This document shows positions 1 through 10,400 of a stretch of 64,000 nucleotides of DNA, one piece after another. Within the stretch, counting starts at the first letter, position 1, and every line of letters starts with the position of its first letter. A program made the position numbers and the translations under genes. The notes beneath the pieces are model-generated. The model did no database searches. It was not told the origin of the DNA and was given only the letters and a program-made list of their open reading frames with translations. The stretch is taken from NCBI GenBank assembly GCA_035771165.1, contig JAWNZC010000230.1:124001-188000 (forward strand), written 5' to 3'. Source of the DNA: Paragorgia papillata. Its lineage: Eukaryota; Cnidaria; Anthozoa; Scleralcyonacea; Coralliidae.

Positions 1-208
1 TAGCTTCTAGCGACGGGAAAACCTCTCGTTTCTATCAAGTGCTGTGAATTCCTTATGTATCACCTTTCAATGTTTACGAAGCGATGAACTCTCCGCATCA
101 CGTGATTTTTTCCCCTTTGATCCCCGACATCATTTGCCGCCCCCTTTGAAGATTGCCGGCTAGCCTAACCAGTCTCCCTTCTATTAACTGTGATTTCTCT
201 TAACGGGA

Positions 209-946
209 GTGATTCCTCTGACCATCAACAAAGTTTTCCTTGCCTGTGCTGTGTATGGAAAAAGTGGTGTTACCGATGCAGAGTTCTTGGAAGGCTTGAT
301 GGAACTTGTTTGTGATTATGAAAGACGAAAACTGGAGATTGCACTCCTGGAATGTGAGAAAGGTGTTCTGTCTCAAGATATCGCTGAATTCCTGTTCGAT
401 TTTCTGTCTGAATATGGCGTTACCAAAGCACCCACTGCAGCTAATCTTAGAAATATTCTCATTTGTGTCGCTAAGAATGAGCTGTGCAGTAAACCAACGA
501 ATGCTGCACAAGCTTTGAAGAAAGGAATGTGCACTGGATTCTATGAGGAGTTATGGCAGTTGTCTACAAAAGAGAGCCTTTATCTAGTTTATGAAGCAAT
601 GGTCCCTTCAACCGAAAAAGTCGTGTCAATGCTGAAAGAGGATGAGCCAGCAAACAAGAGCCAAGCTGTGGTCGTCAGATACCTGAAAAAGTATGTACGC
701 GGACTTAGCACGAAGGAACTGCACCGATTTCTTCGGTATGCAACGGGCAGCAGCAGTTTGTCGACACTAAAGGAGATGAAATTAATCTTCCATGGCTACA
801 CCGGTTGCCAGCCATATATTACAGTCCATACTTGCTCTGGCATTATCGACCTTCCATCAGGAGGATATTCAAGTTTTAATGACTTCAGGCAACAACTTGA
901 CAGTATTCTTCAAAGTCCAGAAGCATGGGCATTTAGTCTAAGATAA
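209..946 (+). CDS. HECT-like E3 ubiquitin ligase, C-terminal exon
   Basis: Seen: a 245-codon open frame ending in TAA. The last 40 residues look like a HECT C-lobe: a TGSSSL segment, then VHTCSGIIDLP with Cys209 where HECT ligases carry the cysteine that takes ubiquitin from E2, then a leucine-rich helix. The upstream 200 residues are helical and match no domain I can name. Family knowledge: HECT proteins transfer ubiquitin through this Cys; G2E3-like HECT genes are numerous in some invertebrates. The frame opens at GTG with an in-frame stop at 191-193, and the first ATG is at 299, so this is probably a terminal exon whose acceptor lies near position 200. The N-lobe is not visible; it should lie left of the window. 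No poly(A) signal is obvious within about 200 bases downstream. It could also be a transposon-spread HECT copy. Confidence 0.6.
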   Translation: MIPLTINKVFLACAVYGKSGVTDAEFLEGLMELVCDYERRKLEIALLECEKGVLSQDIAEFLFDFLSEYGVTKAPTAANLRNILICVAKNELCSKPTNAAQALKKGMCTGFYEELWQLSTKESLYLVYEAMVPSTEKVVSMLKEDEPANKSQAVVVRYLKKYVRGLSTKELHRFLRYATGSSSLSTLKEMKLIFHGYTGCQPYITVHTCSGIIDLPSGGYSSFNDFRQQLDSILQSPEAWAFSLR

Positions 947-1813
947 AGCCGAAACTGCATTACTTTTTCATCTCATATAACTACCGCACGGTTTTCACAA
1001 AAGTGATTACGTTTACATTATGTTTACATTGTATTAAGTTTGCGTTTTTTGTCTTGTTTATCATTGTTGAATGAATGTTAATTGAGTGACAAACCCACTG
1101 GTATTACATTTGCTGTAACTGTATGTTACAGCTTTAAATAACATAGTTGCTATTATATTATGGAGTCTTTGAAATACCGTTACAAACTTGTATACTTGTA
1201 TCATTAATATTTATGTTATTTATGTGTTCAAAGGCATTTCATTCGGTTGAAATGACGTCATTTGTTTCTATCAGTGCATGGAGACTGGAGAGACACGTAA
1301 TCAATATCCTATTTGTTAAATACAGCATGCCAGTACTGTAGTACTGTAGTCGTTGCATTAAATCCCAATCTGTATGGCAGAACTACATTTTTTGGTTAGA
1401 AACGGTTACATTTTTTCATATATTAAGAGAGACTTTTGTTCTGCGTCTAGGGGCTAGGTCGGGTTAGCCTGCATAGCTTTCGGATTTCCACGTGGCCATG
1501 CGCTTACCTCTCGGCGGTACAGTATGCAGTGACTCCAACATGGCCGCCGTGTTATTTTTTGAAACTAAAGGGATTGGTTTTAAACCAAAAATATTGTATT
1601 CTGATACCAAGTAACATGATCTTATGATCTTATTCTTACCAAATAATCGAGTTGTTTTTTTTAATTCTATTTTCAAAAGAAAGTACAGTGTTCTACATCA
1701 TTTGGCCTAGCAACGTAACCAACAGGCAACAATCAACATAAATATAAGTTACTGAAAAATTATTGGGAATATATATTTACAAACACCTTGAAAATCTGTT
1801 CATATTTCTAATA
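947..1813. other. Intergenic, nothing recognised
   Basis: AT-rich sequence between the HECT-like exon and the integrase-like gene. I see no convincing coding frame, RNA or transposon end here. A short GC-richer patch (about 1440-1560) does not resolve into a feature. Confidence 0.4.
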
Positions 1814-3076
1814 TCATTCTTGAGGTAAATTGTTAATGGACTGTACTAGGTTCAGATATAAATTCTCCGCCTCTTCGTGAGTAGTGGGGAGAGGAAGACC
1901 TTGCTCTTGCATGATTATGCATGCAAGTTCTTCAAACTCTGGTTCACAAATTGAACGCTGTACACAGCACATCTCATTGGCTAATTCATTGTCTACGTTA
2001 TCCACGTTGACAATATAATTCACTGTTCCAGTAACTTCTGGAATAAAGTAGAGAGTGTCTGGTCGACCTGAGGGAGAATCTTCATTTGTCGACGGCCTGA
2101 TAACATGAGTATTCCAGTGTTTAGCTATTCAATGGCATTCCTCCTGAATAAGCGACATGTAACATAATTTAAGGCATTCTACGTGGATGATGTTATCATC
2201 GGAAAATAAACCACGGTATTGCATGTCTTTAAAGTATCGGATCCACCAATCAGAGCAACCGCGTCGCAGTTGGCTCCACCAAGCTTCAATGCGTTGATTG
2301 GTTGTCGATTTTCCGTACATGAAACTCTTATCTCCAGAAAAAGAATCCTCACCCAAAGATCTAAAATATCGCTGAATGGCAGCGATATTGGTATTTTCAG
2401 TGCCCTTGTCTCCACGAATTACCCTTGCAGTTCCAGAGATATGACGTACATAATCGACGTAGTATTTTGCTACAATGGCTGGGTCGTTATTGGATGAAGC
2501 GACTTCTAGCCAAAGGATACGACGGCTGTACCCATCTATTGCACCATGGATACAAAAAGCAAATGGTTTTAATTTATCGTAGCCATCAATATGCCATCTG
2601 TCATTAGGGCCTCTCGCTTTGTACTTCCGTCTTCTTAATCTGTGTTTCAAACGAGCAGTTACGCCTTCGGGATCCATTATCTTTAACATCTCGCGAACTG
2701 TTTCTCTGCTAACAACTAGGCTATGATCATTTCGTATTCGTTGATGCATTGCTCTATAACCTATTGTACTTCCACTACCATTAAGTTCTTGTTCCATGGC
2801 ATGGAAAACATCTTCTACTTCACTACCATTCACTTTTCTTCCGAGTCCGTAACGTCTAAGAATCCGTTTTAATTGACGAATACTGAGTGCAATACCATGA
2901 CAGCTCGCAAGAAATGCCAAAATTTCCATATAAGTGAAGCCAAGATGGAAATACTTCATGATTAAAGCATTCCTTCCATTTATGTCTTGGTGGAAAACTG
3001 GCAAGTAATTCCCCAGTGGAACTGCGCTGCTAACTGAACTGTAAAGTAATATACACACCAATACAACGACCTCCAT
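1814..3076 (-). pseudogene. DDE integrase-core (rve-like) gene with one in-frame stop
   Basis: Seen: a 315-codon frame (3076 to 2129) ends at TGA 2129-2131; the same frame then stays open to a stop at 1814, adding about 104 residues. The two pieces together match the layout of animal integrase-core proteins: N-terminal helix-turn-helix (about residues 35-80), basic linker RRRKYK (148-153), then a catalytic D-D-E triad at WHIDGYD (Asp164), RGDKGTEN (Asp223) and NQRIEAWW (Glu264), then a helical tail. Known: such proteins are transposon-derived DDE recombinases, abundant in non-bilaterian genomes. Inference: the stop may be a CGA-to-TGA change, so the copy decayed recently. The hydrophobic N-terminus resembles a signal peptide but is probably not the real start. 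A palindromic minisatellite begins 27 bases upstream of the ATG. A related, truncated copy lies at 57.9 kb. Confidence 0.7.
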
Positions 3077-3102
3077 TTTGATTTGGCGATAAATCTGCTA
3101 AC

Positions 3103-3419
3103 TTATCGCGCAATAAATAAATTATCGCGCAATAAATAAATTATCGCGCAATAAATAAATTATCGCGCAATAAATAAATTATCGCGCAATAATAAAATTA
3201 TCGCGCAATAAAAAAATTATCGCGCAATAAAAAAATTATCGCGCAATAAAAAAATTATCGCGCAATAAAATTATCGCGCAATAAAATTATCGCGCAATAA
3301 AAAAATTATTGCGCAATAATAAAATTATCGCGCAATAAAAAAATTATTGCACAATAACAACATTTATCGCGCAATAACAGCATTTATCGCGCAATAATAG
3401 AATTTATCGCGCAATAATA
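3103..3419. repeat. Minisatellite of TTATCGCGCAATAA units
   Basis: About 17 tandem units, 17-19 bp each, with core TTATCGCGCAATAA and spacers AATAAA, AAAAA or none. The core is nearly self-complementary (TTAT, GCGC and ATAA are symmetric). It abuts the 5' end of the integrase-like gene and may be its control or terminal region. Confidence 0.9.
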
Positions 3420-4320
3420 AAACTTGTTGCAACAATGGCCCTTCCGGGGCTCCGTACATAACAGAGAGTAAAAATTGATCAATTTAGAATAGCACTTTCC
3501 TCCAAACGACAAACGTTGACCTCCTCGGATGACTTGGCGTCGGAAATATTGAGTATCGCCTCGGAACAAATGTTTTATACAGGTATTAAGCTTATAAAGC
3601 ATTTTTATAGTACTGAAGTGTCTGTGTAGGAAATGTACCTTTATTTTAGCCAGACTATTTTATTCTTCTTGTGGATGTTTCGGAGACAGAACTGAGAAGA
3701 TTTGACTGAAATTTACAGTGTTATTAAAATTTTACTCTTGCCTCTACGGCTCTACTGACAGTCTATTAGTCTGTATACACCATTTACATGTATATATAAA
3801 TATATTTCTGAAATCATTAATAATTCATGAGGAAAATTCAGAGGTTTAATCAATGTCTGTTCACCCCGATACAGAACTGATATCAGTGCCTCTAAATGTG
3901 ATACAGAACTGTTTAACAAAAGATCAGTTCTGTAGCAATTTATAGTGTACAGACACTTTGCTTTCAACTATCTTGAGTGAGGTACGCTGGTAGCATCCTC
4001 ATACAAAATGAAGATGCAAACATTTGGTGAACAAGAACATTTGTTGAATAACAAGTGATGATCAGAATGGTTATTTATGGTACATCACTTAGAATATAAA
4101 ATGTAGCACTAATGCTAAATCAAAGCGCATCACTAATTTATTAATCGTAGCCTATTAAACCTTACCTCGAAGGTTTATCAGCTCTTAACATGATGTAACT
4201 TAAAACGTGTTTTAGAAGTAATTTACAGAATTTGTGTCTGTTCTGTACCGGGATACATACAGGTACTTGGCTTCACCTCATGTTTATATACCCCCAATAC
4301 AGAATGGCCACTCATTCTGT
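3420..4320. other. AT-rich spacer with dispersed-repeat fragment
   Basis: No gene seen. Positions about 3786-3840 repeat one end of the element found whole at 4689-4945 and 22714-23005, sharing the motif TAATAATTCATGAGGAAAA. The rest is unassigned. Confidence 0.4.
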
Positions 4321-4325
4321 AAATA

Positions 4326-4380
<55 letters not shown>

Positions 4381-4396
4381 CGTGAACCATAACTCA

Positions 4397-4468
<72 letters not shown>

Positions 4469-4478
4469 TTCACGAAAT
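4321..4478. repeat. (TA)n tracts with hairpin arms
   Basis: Two long TA tracts (about 4328-4376 and 4399-4464). A TTTCGTGAACCA arm near 4378-4390 is mirrored by TGGTTCACGAAA near 4466-4478, so the second tract sits in the loop of a perfect inverted repeat. Further TA tracts lie at 4596-4625 and 4667-4688. Any ORF here is a repeat artefact. Confidence 0.9.
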
Positions 4479-4553
4479 GTTAGAGAGTGCTCAATACCAT
4501 ATATAGATAGAGCAAAATACAAAGTATGAAGTATAGTTTTACCTTAAAGTCTT

Positions 4554-4591
4554 CGCTACCAGAGGTTTCACCCTAAACAGGATCATCAGGC

Positions 4592-4592
<1 letters not shown>
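4554..4592 (-). ncRNA. Type I hammerhead ribozyme, short stem III
   Basis: Read on the minus strand: stem I strand CGC, core CTGATGA, stem II closed by CC/GG pairs around a GTTTA-like loop, core GAAA, stem III ACC-TCT-GGT, cleavage nucleotide A (GTA triplet), then GCG pairing back to close stem I. All invariant core positions are present and three helices form; position 10.1/11.1 is U/U rather than the usual G/C. Known: short-stem-III hammerheads of this kind occur in Penelope-like elements and animal retrozymes. The flank carries GAGTGCTCAATACC (about 4486-4499), also found beside the 22.5-kb hammerheads, so both loci belong to one element family. No reverse transcriptase is nearby. Confidence 0.65.
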
Positions 4593-4630
<38 letters not shown>

Positions 4631-4688
4631 CTGTACACTAGTATACACTAGAGGCAAGAGTAAAATTTATATATATATATATATATAT

Positions 4689-4945
4689 GTAATATTTATA
4701 AACCACGCAGGATTACATCCGATAAAGCCCGTACTGCAAGGTTTTTAAATGGCTTCTAAAAAGAATCACTTCATACGTTTATTGGTGTAGTAATTTTGAA
4801 AATTAAGCTTATCTCAGCCGTTAAAAACCAGCGAGAAACTTAGAGCGAGTCTATATCACATATATAGATCCGATACGCTCATGATTTTTCTTTGTGTTTT
4901 CCTCATGAATTATTAATGAATTTTAGAAATATATATATAAATGGG
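4689..4945. repeat. Dispersed repeat, copy 1
   Basis: About 255 bp, repeated in inverted orientation at 22714-23005 with only scattered differences; shared words include GATAAAGCCC, CTTGCAG and TAATAATTCATGAGG. Partial copies occur at about 3786-3840 and 40990-41040. It sits beside (TA)n and a hammerhead at both main loci. Probably a non-autonomous element; family not recognised. Confidence 0.75.
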
Positions 4946-4957
4946 GTCACCACTTAA

Positions 4958-5074
4958 TCCTTTAACTCCCACCATGTCAGGCGGTCTTCCCCTGATGAGT
5001 AAAATCATCTGGCATTAGACAGAGTACATGTAAAAAATAGAAAGTGCCAAATGGGACCAATGGGAATGAAATGG
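4958..5074. mobile_element. piggyBac-like MITE in TTAA, copy 1
   Basis: Flanked by TTAA (4954-4957 and 5075-5078) inside the 52-bp repeat. Ends are imperfect inverted repeats, TCCTTTAACTCCC against GGGAATGAAATGG. Contains a GACAGAG and TAAAATCATCTGG core shared, in inverse orientation, with 5275-5378. TTAA duplication is the piggyBac (or Kolobok) signature. Confidence 0.6.
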
Positions 5075-5274
5075 TTAAATGTTGATATCTTCCCAAAATT
5101 AATACGATTTCATGTACAGTACATGTAATTTGAATAGAAAAATAGGGTCACCACTTAATGTCGGTATCTCCCTGAGATTAAAATTATTGACAAATGGGGT
5201 CACCACTTACATGTACATGTAATGTGGGTATCACCCTGAAATTAAAATTATAGGAAAATGAGGTCACCACTTAA

Positions 5275-5378
5275 CCCTTTTTCTACTAGGTCACCCTAAA
5301 CCAGCCACTTTGTTATTTAACTCTGTCTAACACCGGACGATTTTACTCATCAAATGAGAACCCCTAGGAGGGAAAGGG
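5275..5378. mobile_element. piggyBac-like MITE in TTAA, copy 2 (inverted)
   Basis: Flanked by TTAA (5271-5274 and 5379-5382); ends CCCTTTTTCTACTAGG and CCTAGGAGGGAAAGGG. The host repeat word CCACTTAATGTGGG would be restored by removing the element and one TTAA. Related to 4958-5074 in reverse. Confidence 0.65.
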
Positions 5379-5604
5379 TTAATGTGGGTGTCTCCACAAC
5401 ATTAAATAAGTGCAGAATGATATCAAAGTATTGAGTCACCACATAGATTGGGTATCTCCCTGAAATTAGAATTATGAAGAAATGGGGTCACCATATCTCC
5501 CTCAAATTAAGATTATGGGAAAATGGTGTCATTTAATGTGGGTACAGTATCTTCTGGAAATGAAATATATGAGACTCAACGTTTTGACACAAGGTTTTTA
5601 TCCA

Positions 5605-5686
5605 CAATCCTGGACAAAACTGTTGGGCCACTTTGCCGATTTTGGAGATTTTCGCATAGTGTCCCAAGCACTTTTGTCCAGGATTG
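5605..5686. mobile_element. 82-bp palindromic element, copy 1
   Basis: Begins CAATCCTGGACAAAA and ends TTTTGTCCAGGATTG; the interior continues as an imperfect hairpin (TTGGGCCACT against AGTGTCCCAA). A near-identical copy lies at 6036-6117. A minimal foldback element. Confidence 0.8.
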
Positions 5687-6035
5687 TCTGAAAATGACGA
5701 ATTAAACAAAATCGAAGAAAAAAACAATTTGGGGGCGGCGATTCTGCGCAGTTTGCTCGAAAATGACATAAATACGCTCCCACATGCATGAACAACAAAT
5801 TGTTTGTGGGGTATAGAAGGTTTGGTGAATATGCAAATTAAATAGAGCTCTCGTGCGGGTGGTACCGGTGCGGGTGGGAACTCTGCAGAGACTCTGCTCC
5901 AGTGATCCCTTCCCCATTGAGGGGGTAAGGGGGAGCAGAGATGGGGGCTCTTTTATTAAACTGTATATATTTTGCAATGTTACAAAGTTAAAAAGCTGTA
6001 TTTTATTGAAAAATCATAAACTCGTCATTTTCAGA

Positions 6036-6117
6036 CAATCCTGGACAAAACTGTTGGGCCACTTTGCCGATTTTGGAGATTATCGCATAGTGTCCCAAGC
6101 ACTTTTGTCCAGGATTG
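6036..6117. mobile_element. 82-bp palindromic element, copy 2
   Basis: Same length and ends as 5605-5686, with one or two substitutions. The flanking word TCTGAAAATGACGA occurs outside both copies in mirrored orientation, so the pair may be part of a larger inverted structure. Confidence 0.8.
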
Positions 6118-7406
6118 CAGTTAGAATGTTTGATAGTTGGGCCTGTACAGTATTTATATTTGTGTGTGTGTCTAATTACCACAACACAATTTCTGTTGCT
6201 ACAGTATATAAAGGGGATATTACACAGTGGTGAGAAGATATGGATTTTATGTTTGAGTGGCAAGGACAACATCTTACGAGTGAGCACAGCAAACAAGTGA
6301 GATATTGCTCTTGCCACAAGAACATAAAATCCATATCTTTGAGAAACCATGTAATGTTCTATTTATTATATGGACAATGAAATTATGCGTGGAACAGGAA
6401 GTGATGTTGATAAACTGGGTTTAATGCAAAAACTACAACCACTTGACCTAAAACTCTGAGAAAATACAAATGAAAAATACAACAGCTTATTCGAATACGT
6501 CATTTTACGTGAAAAAATGAGAAATTACTTGATTCAAAACTTACAACAAAAGCCATAAATTTTGATTTGTGAATATGTCTCTTGCCAGTGTTACATACGA
6601 GAAATACGCCAGTGCTCAGTTCCCAAATGTAGTGATATATGGATTATACGAGTGTTTTAGTTGCTAGAAAAAAACTCTTCTCCATATAATAATTAAACTG
6701 TAATATCCACTTTGATTAGTATGTATCTAATCTACATTAAGTGGTGACTCCATTTTTTTATAATTTTAATTTTGAGGAGATATCCACAAGTTTTGTCAGT
6801 GGTAACCAGGGTTTATAATGACAGTTTTTTTATTTAAACCAAAGTAAGAATATACGCCATGTCTTATCCTTGACATCAAAAACTGTTTTGAAATTTATAT
6901 TGAACAAATTTTTAGATTTTTAATAAGGATTTATATTATATATTCTCTATAAGTATAGCTTAAATTGTATTATGGGCATGTAATAATTATACATATAATT
7001 TGATCATGTGTAATATACAGTAAAGAGCCTTTTTCAGGGAATGACATTTGTCCTTGTACACCACCAACGCGGGGGTTATCACGTCAAGTGAAAATGATGT
7101 ATTTGTGTATTCTAGTTAAATTCTGGCCAATTGTAACTATACTAAGTTCTATTTCTTTCTTTGTTTTGTTTTTTTCAGTTCCTTAGTACTTTCCATCATT
7201 TGGATTAAATGATACTCAATCTGCTTTACTACTGTCATAGTTTTCCTATTGACTTATTTTGAAGACGTCGGTGAATTTACTTTTGAAAGACCAAAATATA
7301 AGGAAGAGTGCTTCAGTGCATGTTATATTGCCAAATTCGAGAGCTTGATACTGACGTTTTTAAGCAAAAACCATCGTCGGAGTAAACGGTTGATCAGAGT
7401 GAACAT
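6118..7406. other. AT-rich spacer with one hairpin
   Basis: An inverted repeat spans about 6230-6345 (AGATATGGATTTTATG against CATAAAATCCATATCT, with CTTGCCAC mirrored inside). A relic of the 52-bp unit lies at 6735-6790. No gene seen. Confidence 0.5.
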
Positions 7407-10400
7407 GCATGGTTTATTGCTTGTTGATGCTTGTTGATGCTTGTTGATGCTTGTGTATCGTTGTTGATGCTTGTTGATGCTTGTTGATGCTTGTTGATGC
7501 TTGTGTATGGTTGTTGATGGTTGTGTATGGTTGTGTATGGTTGTTGATGCTTGTTGCTTGTTGCTTGTTGATGCTTGTTGATGCTTGTTGATGCTTGTTG
7601 ATGCTTGTGTATGGTTGTTGATGCTTGTTGATGGTTGTTGATGGTTGTTGATGGTTGTTGATGGTTGTTGATGGTTGTTGATGGTTGTTGATGGTTGTTG
7701 ATGATGCTTGTTGATGGTTGTTGATTGTTGTTGATGCTTGTTGATGCTTGTTGATGCTTGTTGATGCTTGTTGATGCTTGTGTATGGTTGTTGATGCTTG
7801 TTGATGGTTGTTGATGCTTGTTGATGCTTGTGTATGGTTGTTGATGCTTGTTGATGCTTGTTGATGCTTGTTGATGCTTGTTGATAGTTGTTGATGGTTG
7901 TTGATGGTTGTTGATGGTTGTTGATGGTTGTTGATGGTTGTTGATGGTTGTTGATGGTTGTTGATGGTTGTTGATGGTTGTTGATTGTTGTTGACGCTTG
8001 TTGATGCTTGTTGATGCTTGTTGATGCTTGTGTATGGTTGTTGATGCTTGTTGATGGTTGTTGATGCTTGTTGATGCTTGTTGATGCTTGTTGATGCTTG
8101 TTGATGCTTGTTGATGCTTGTTGATGCTTGTTGATGCTTGTGTATGGTTGTTGATGCTCGTTGATGCTCGTTGATGCTTGTTGATGCTTGTGTATGGTTG
8201 TTGATGCTTGTTGATGGTTGTTGATGGTTGTTGATGCTTGTTGATGCTTGTTGATGCTTGTTGATGCTTGTTGATGCTTGTTGATGCTTGTGTATGGTTG
8301 TTGATGCTTGTTGATGGTTGTTGATGGTTGTGTATGGTTGTGTATGGTTGTTGATGCTTGTTGCTTGTTGATGCTTGTTGATGCTTGTTGATGCTTGTGT
8401 ATGGTTGTTGATGCTTGTTGATGGTTGTTGATGGTTGTTGATGGTTGTTGATGGTTGTTGATGGTTGTTGATGGTTGTTGATGGTTGTTGATGATGCTTG
8501 TTGATGGTTGTTGATTGTTGTTGATGCTTGTTGATGCTTGTTGATGCTTGTTGATGCTTGTTGATGCTTGTTGATGCTTGTGTATGGTTGTTGATGCTTG
8601 TTGATGGTTGTTGATGCTTGTTGATGCTTGTGTATGGTTGTTGATGCTTGTTGATGCTTGTTGATGCTTCTTGATGCTTGTTGATAGTTGTTGATGGTTG
8701 TTGATGGTTGTTGATGGTTGTTGATGGTTGTTGATGGTTGTTGATGGTTGTTGATGGTTGTTGATTGTTGTTGACGCTTGTTGATGCTTGTTGATGCTTG
8801 TTGATGCTTGTTGATGCTTGTGTATGGTTGTTGATGCTTGTTGATGGTTGTTGATGCTTGTTGATGCTTGTTGATGCTTGTTGATGCTTGTTGATGCTTG
8901 TTGATGCTTGTTGATGCTTGTGTATGGTTGTTGATGCTCGTTGATGCTTGTTGATGCTTGTGTATGGTTGTTGATGCTTGTTGATGGTTGTTGATGCTTG
9001 TTGATGCTTGTTGATGCTTGTTGATGCTTGTTGATGCTTGTTGATGCTTGTTGATGCTTGTTGATGGTTGTTGATGCTTGTTGATGCTTGTTGATGCTTG
9101 TGTATGGTTGTTGATGGTTGTGTATGGTTGTGTATGGTTGTTGATGCTTGTTGCTTGTTGGTGCTTGTTGATGCTTGTTGATGCTTGTTGATTCTTGTTG
9201 ATGCTTGTTGATGGTTGTTGATGGTTGTTCATGGTTGTTGATGCATGTTGATGCATGTTGATGCTTGTGTATGCTTGTTGATGCTTGTTGATGGTTGTTG
9301 ATGGTTGTTGATGGTTGTTGATGCTTGTTGATGCTTGTGTATGGTTGTTGATGGTTGTGTATGGTTGTGTATGGTTGTTGATGCTTGTTGCTTGTTGATG
9401 CTTGTTGATGCTTGTTGATGCTTGTGTATGGTTGTTGATGGTTGTTGATGGTTGTTGATGGTTGTTGATGGTTGTTGATGGTTGTTGATGGTTGTTGATG
9501 GTTGTTGATGGTTGTTGATGGTTGTTGATGGTTGTTGATGGTTGTTGATGGTTGTTGATGGTTGTTGATGATGCTTGTTGATGGTTGTTGATTGTTGTTG
9601 ATGCTTGTTGATGCTTGTTGATGCTTGTTGATGCTTGTTGATGCTTGTTGATGCTTGTTGATGCTTGTGTATGGTTGTTGATGCTTGTTGATGGTTGTTG
9701 ATGCTTGTTGATGCTTTATGATGCTTGTGTATGGTTGTTGATGCTTGTTGATGCTTGTTGATGCTTCTTGATGCTTGTTGATAGTTGTTGATGGTTGTTG
9801 ATGGTTGTTGATGGTTGTTGATGGTTGTTGATGGTTGTTGATGGTTGTTGATGGTTGTTGATGGTTGTTGATGGTTGTTGATTGTTGTTGACGCTTGTTG
9901 ACGCTTGTTGATGCTTGTTGATGCTTGTGTATGGTTGTTGATGCTTGTTGATGGTTGTTGATGCTTGTTGATGCTTGTTGATGCTTGTTGATGCTTGTTG
10001 ATGCTTGTTGATGCTTGTTGATGCTTGTTGATGCTTGTGTATGGTTGTTGATGCTTGTTGATGGTTGTTGATGCTTGTGTATGGTTGTTGATGGTTGTTG
10101 ATGGTTGTTGATGCTTGTTGATGCTTGTTGATGCTTGTTGATGCTTGTTGATGCTTGTTGATGCTTGTTGATGCTTGTTGATGCTTGTTGATGCTTGTGT
10201 ATGGTTGTTGATGGTTGTGTATGGTTGTGTATGGTTGTTGACGCTTGTTGCTTGTTGGTGCTTGTTGATGCTTGTTGATGCTTGTTGATGCTTGTTGATT
10301 CTTGTTGATGCTTGTTGATGGTTGTTCATGGTTGTTGATGCATGTTGATGCTTGTGTATGGTTGTTGATGGTTGTTGATGGTTGTTGGTTGTTGATGCTT

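Larger units (their letters stand above)
4946..5560. repeat. Degenerate 52-bp tandem repeat
   Basis: Units contain ATGGGGTCACCACTTAATGT followed by GGTATCTCCCTGAAATTA. At least six diverged units lie here, interrupted by two TTAA-flanked insertions (separate entries). An inverted relic lies at about 6735-6790. Confidence 0.75.

Noticed and set aside
3017..3076. Signal peptide on the integrase-like protein
   Set aside because: The hydrophobic stretch lies before the first conserved segment and the start codon is uncertain; integrases are nuclear.
4232..4483. 83-codon ORF of Ile-Tyr repeats
   Set aside because: Reads a TA microsatellite.
4985..5025. CTGATGAGTAAAATCATC as a hammerhead core
   Set aside because: No GAAA follows at the right distance and no stem II forms.
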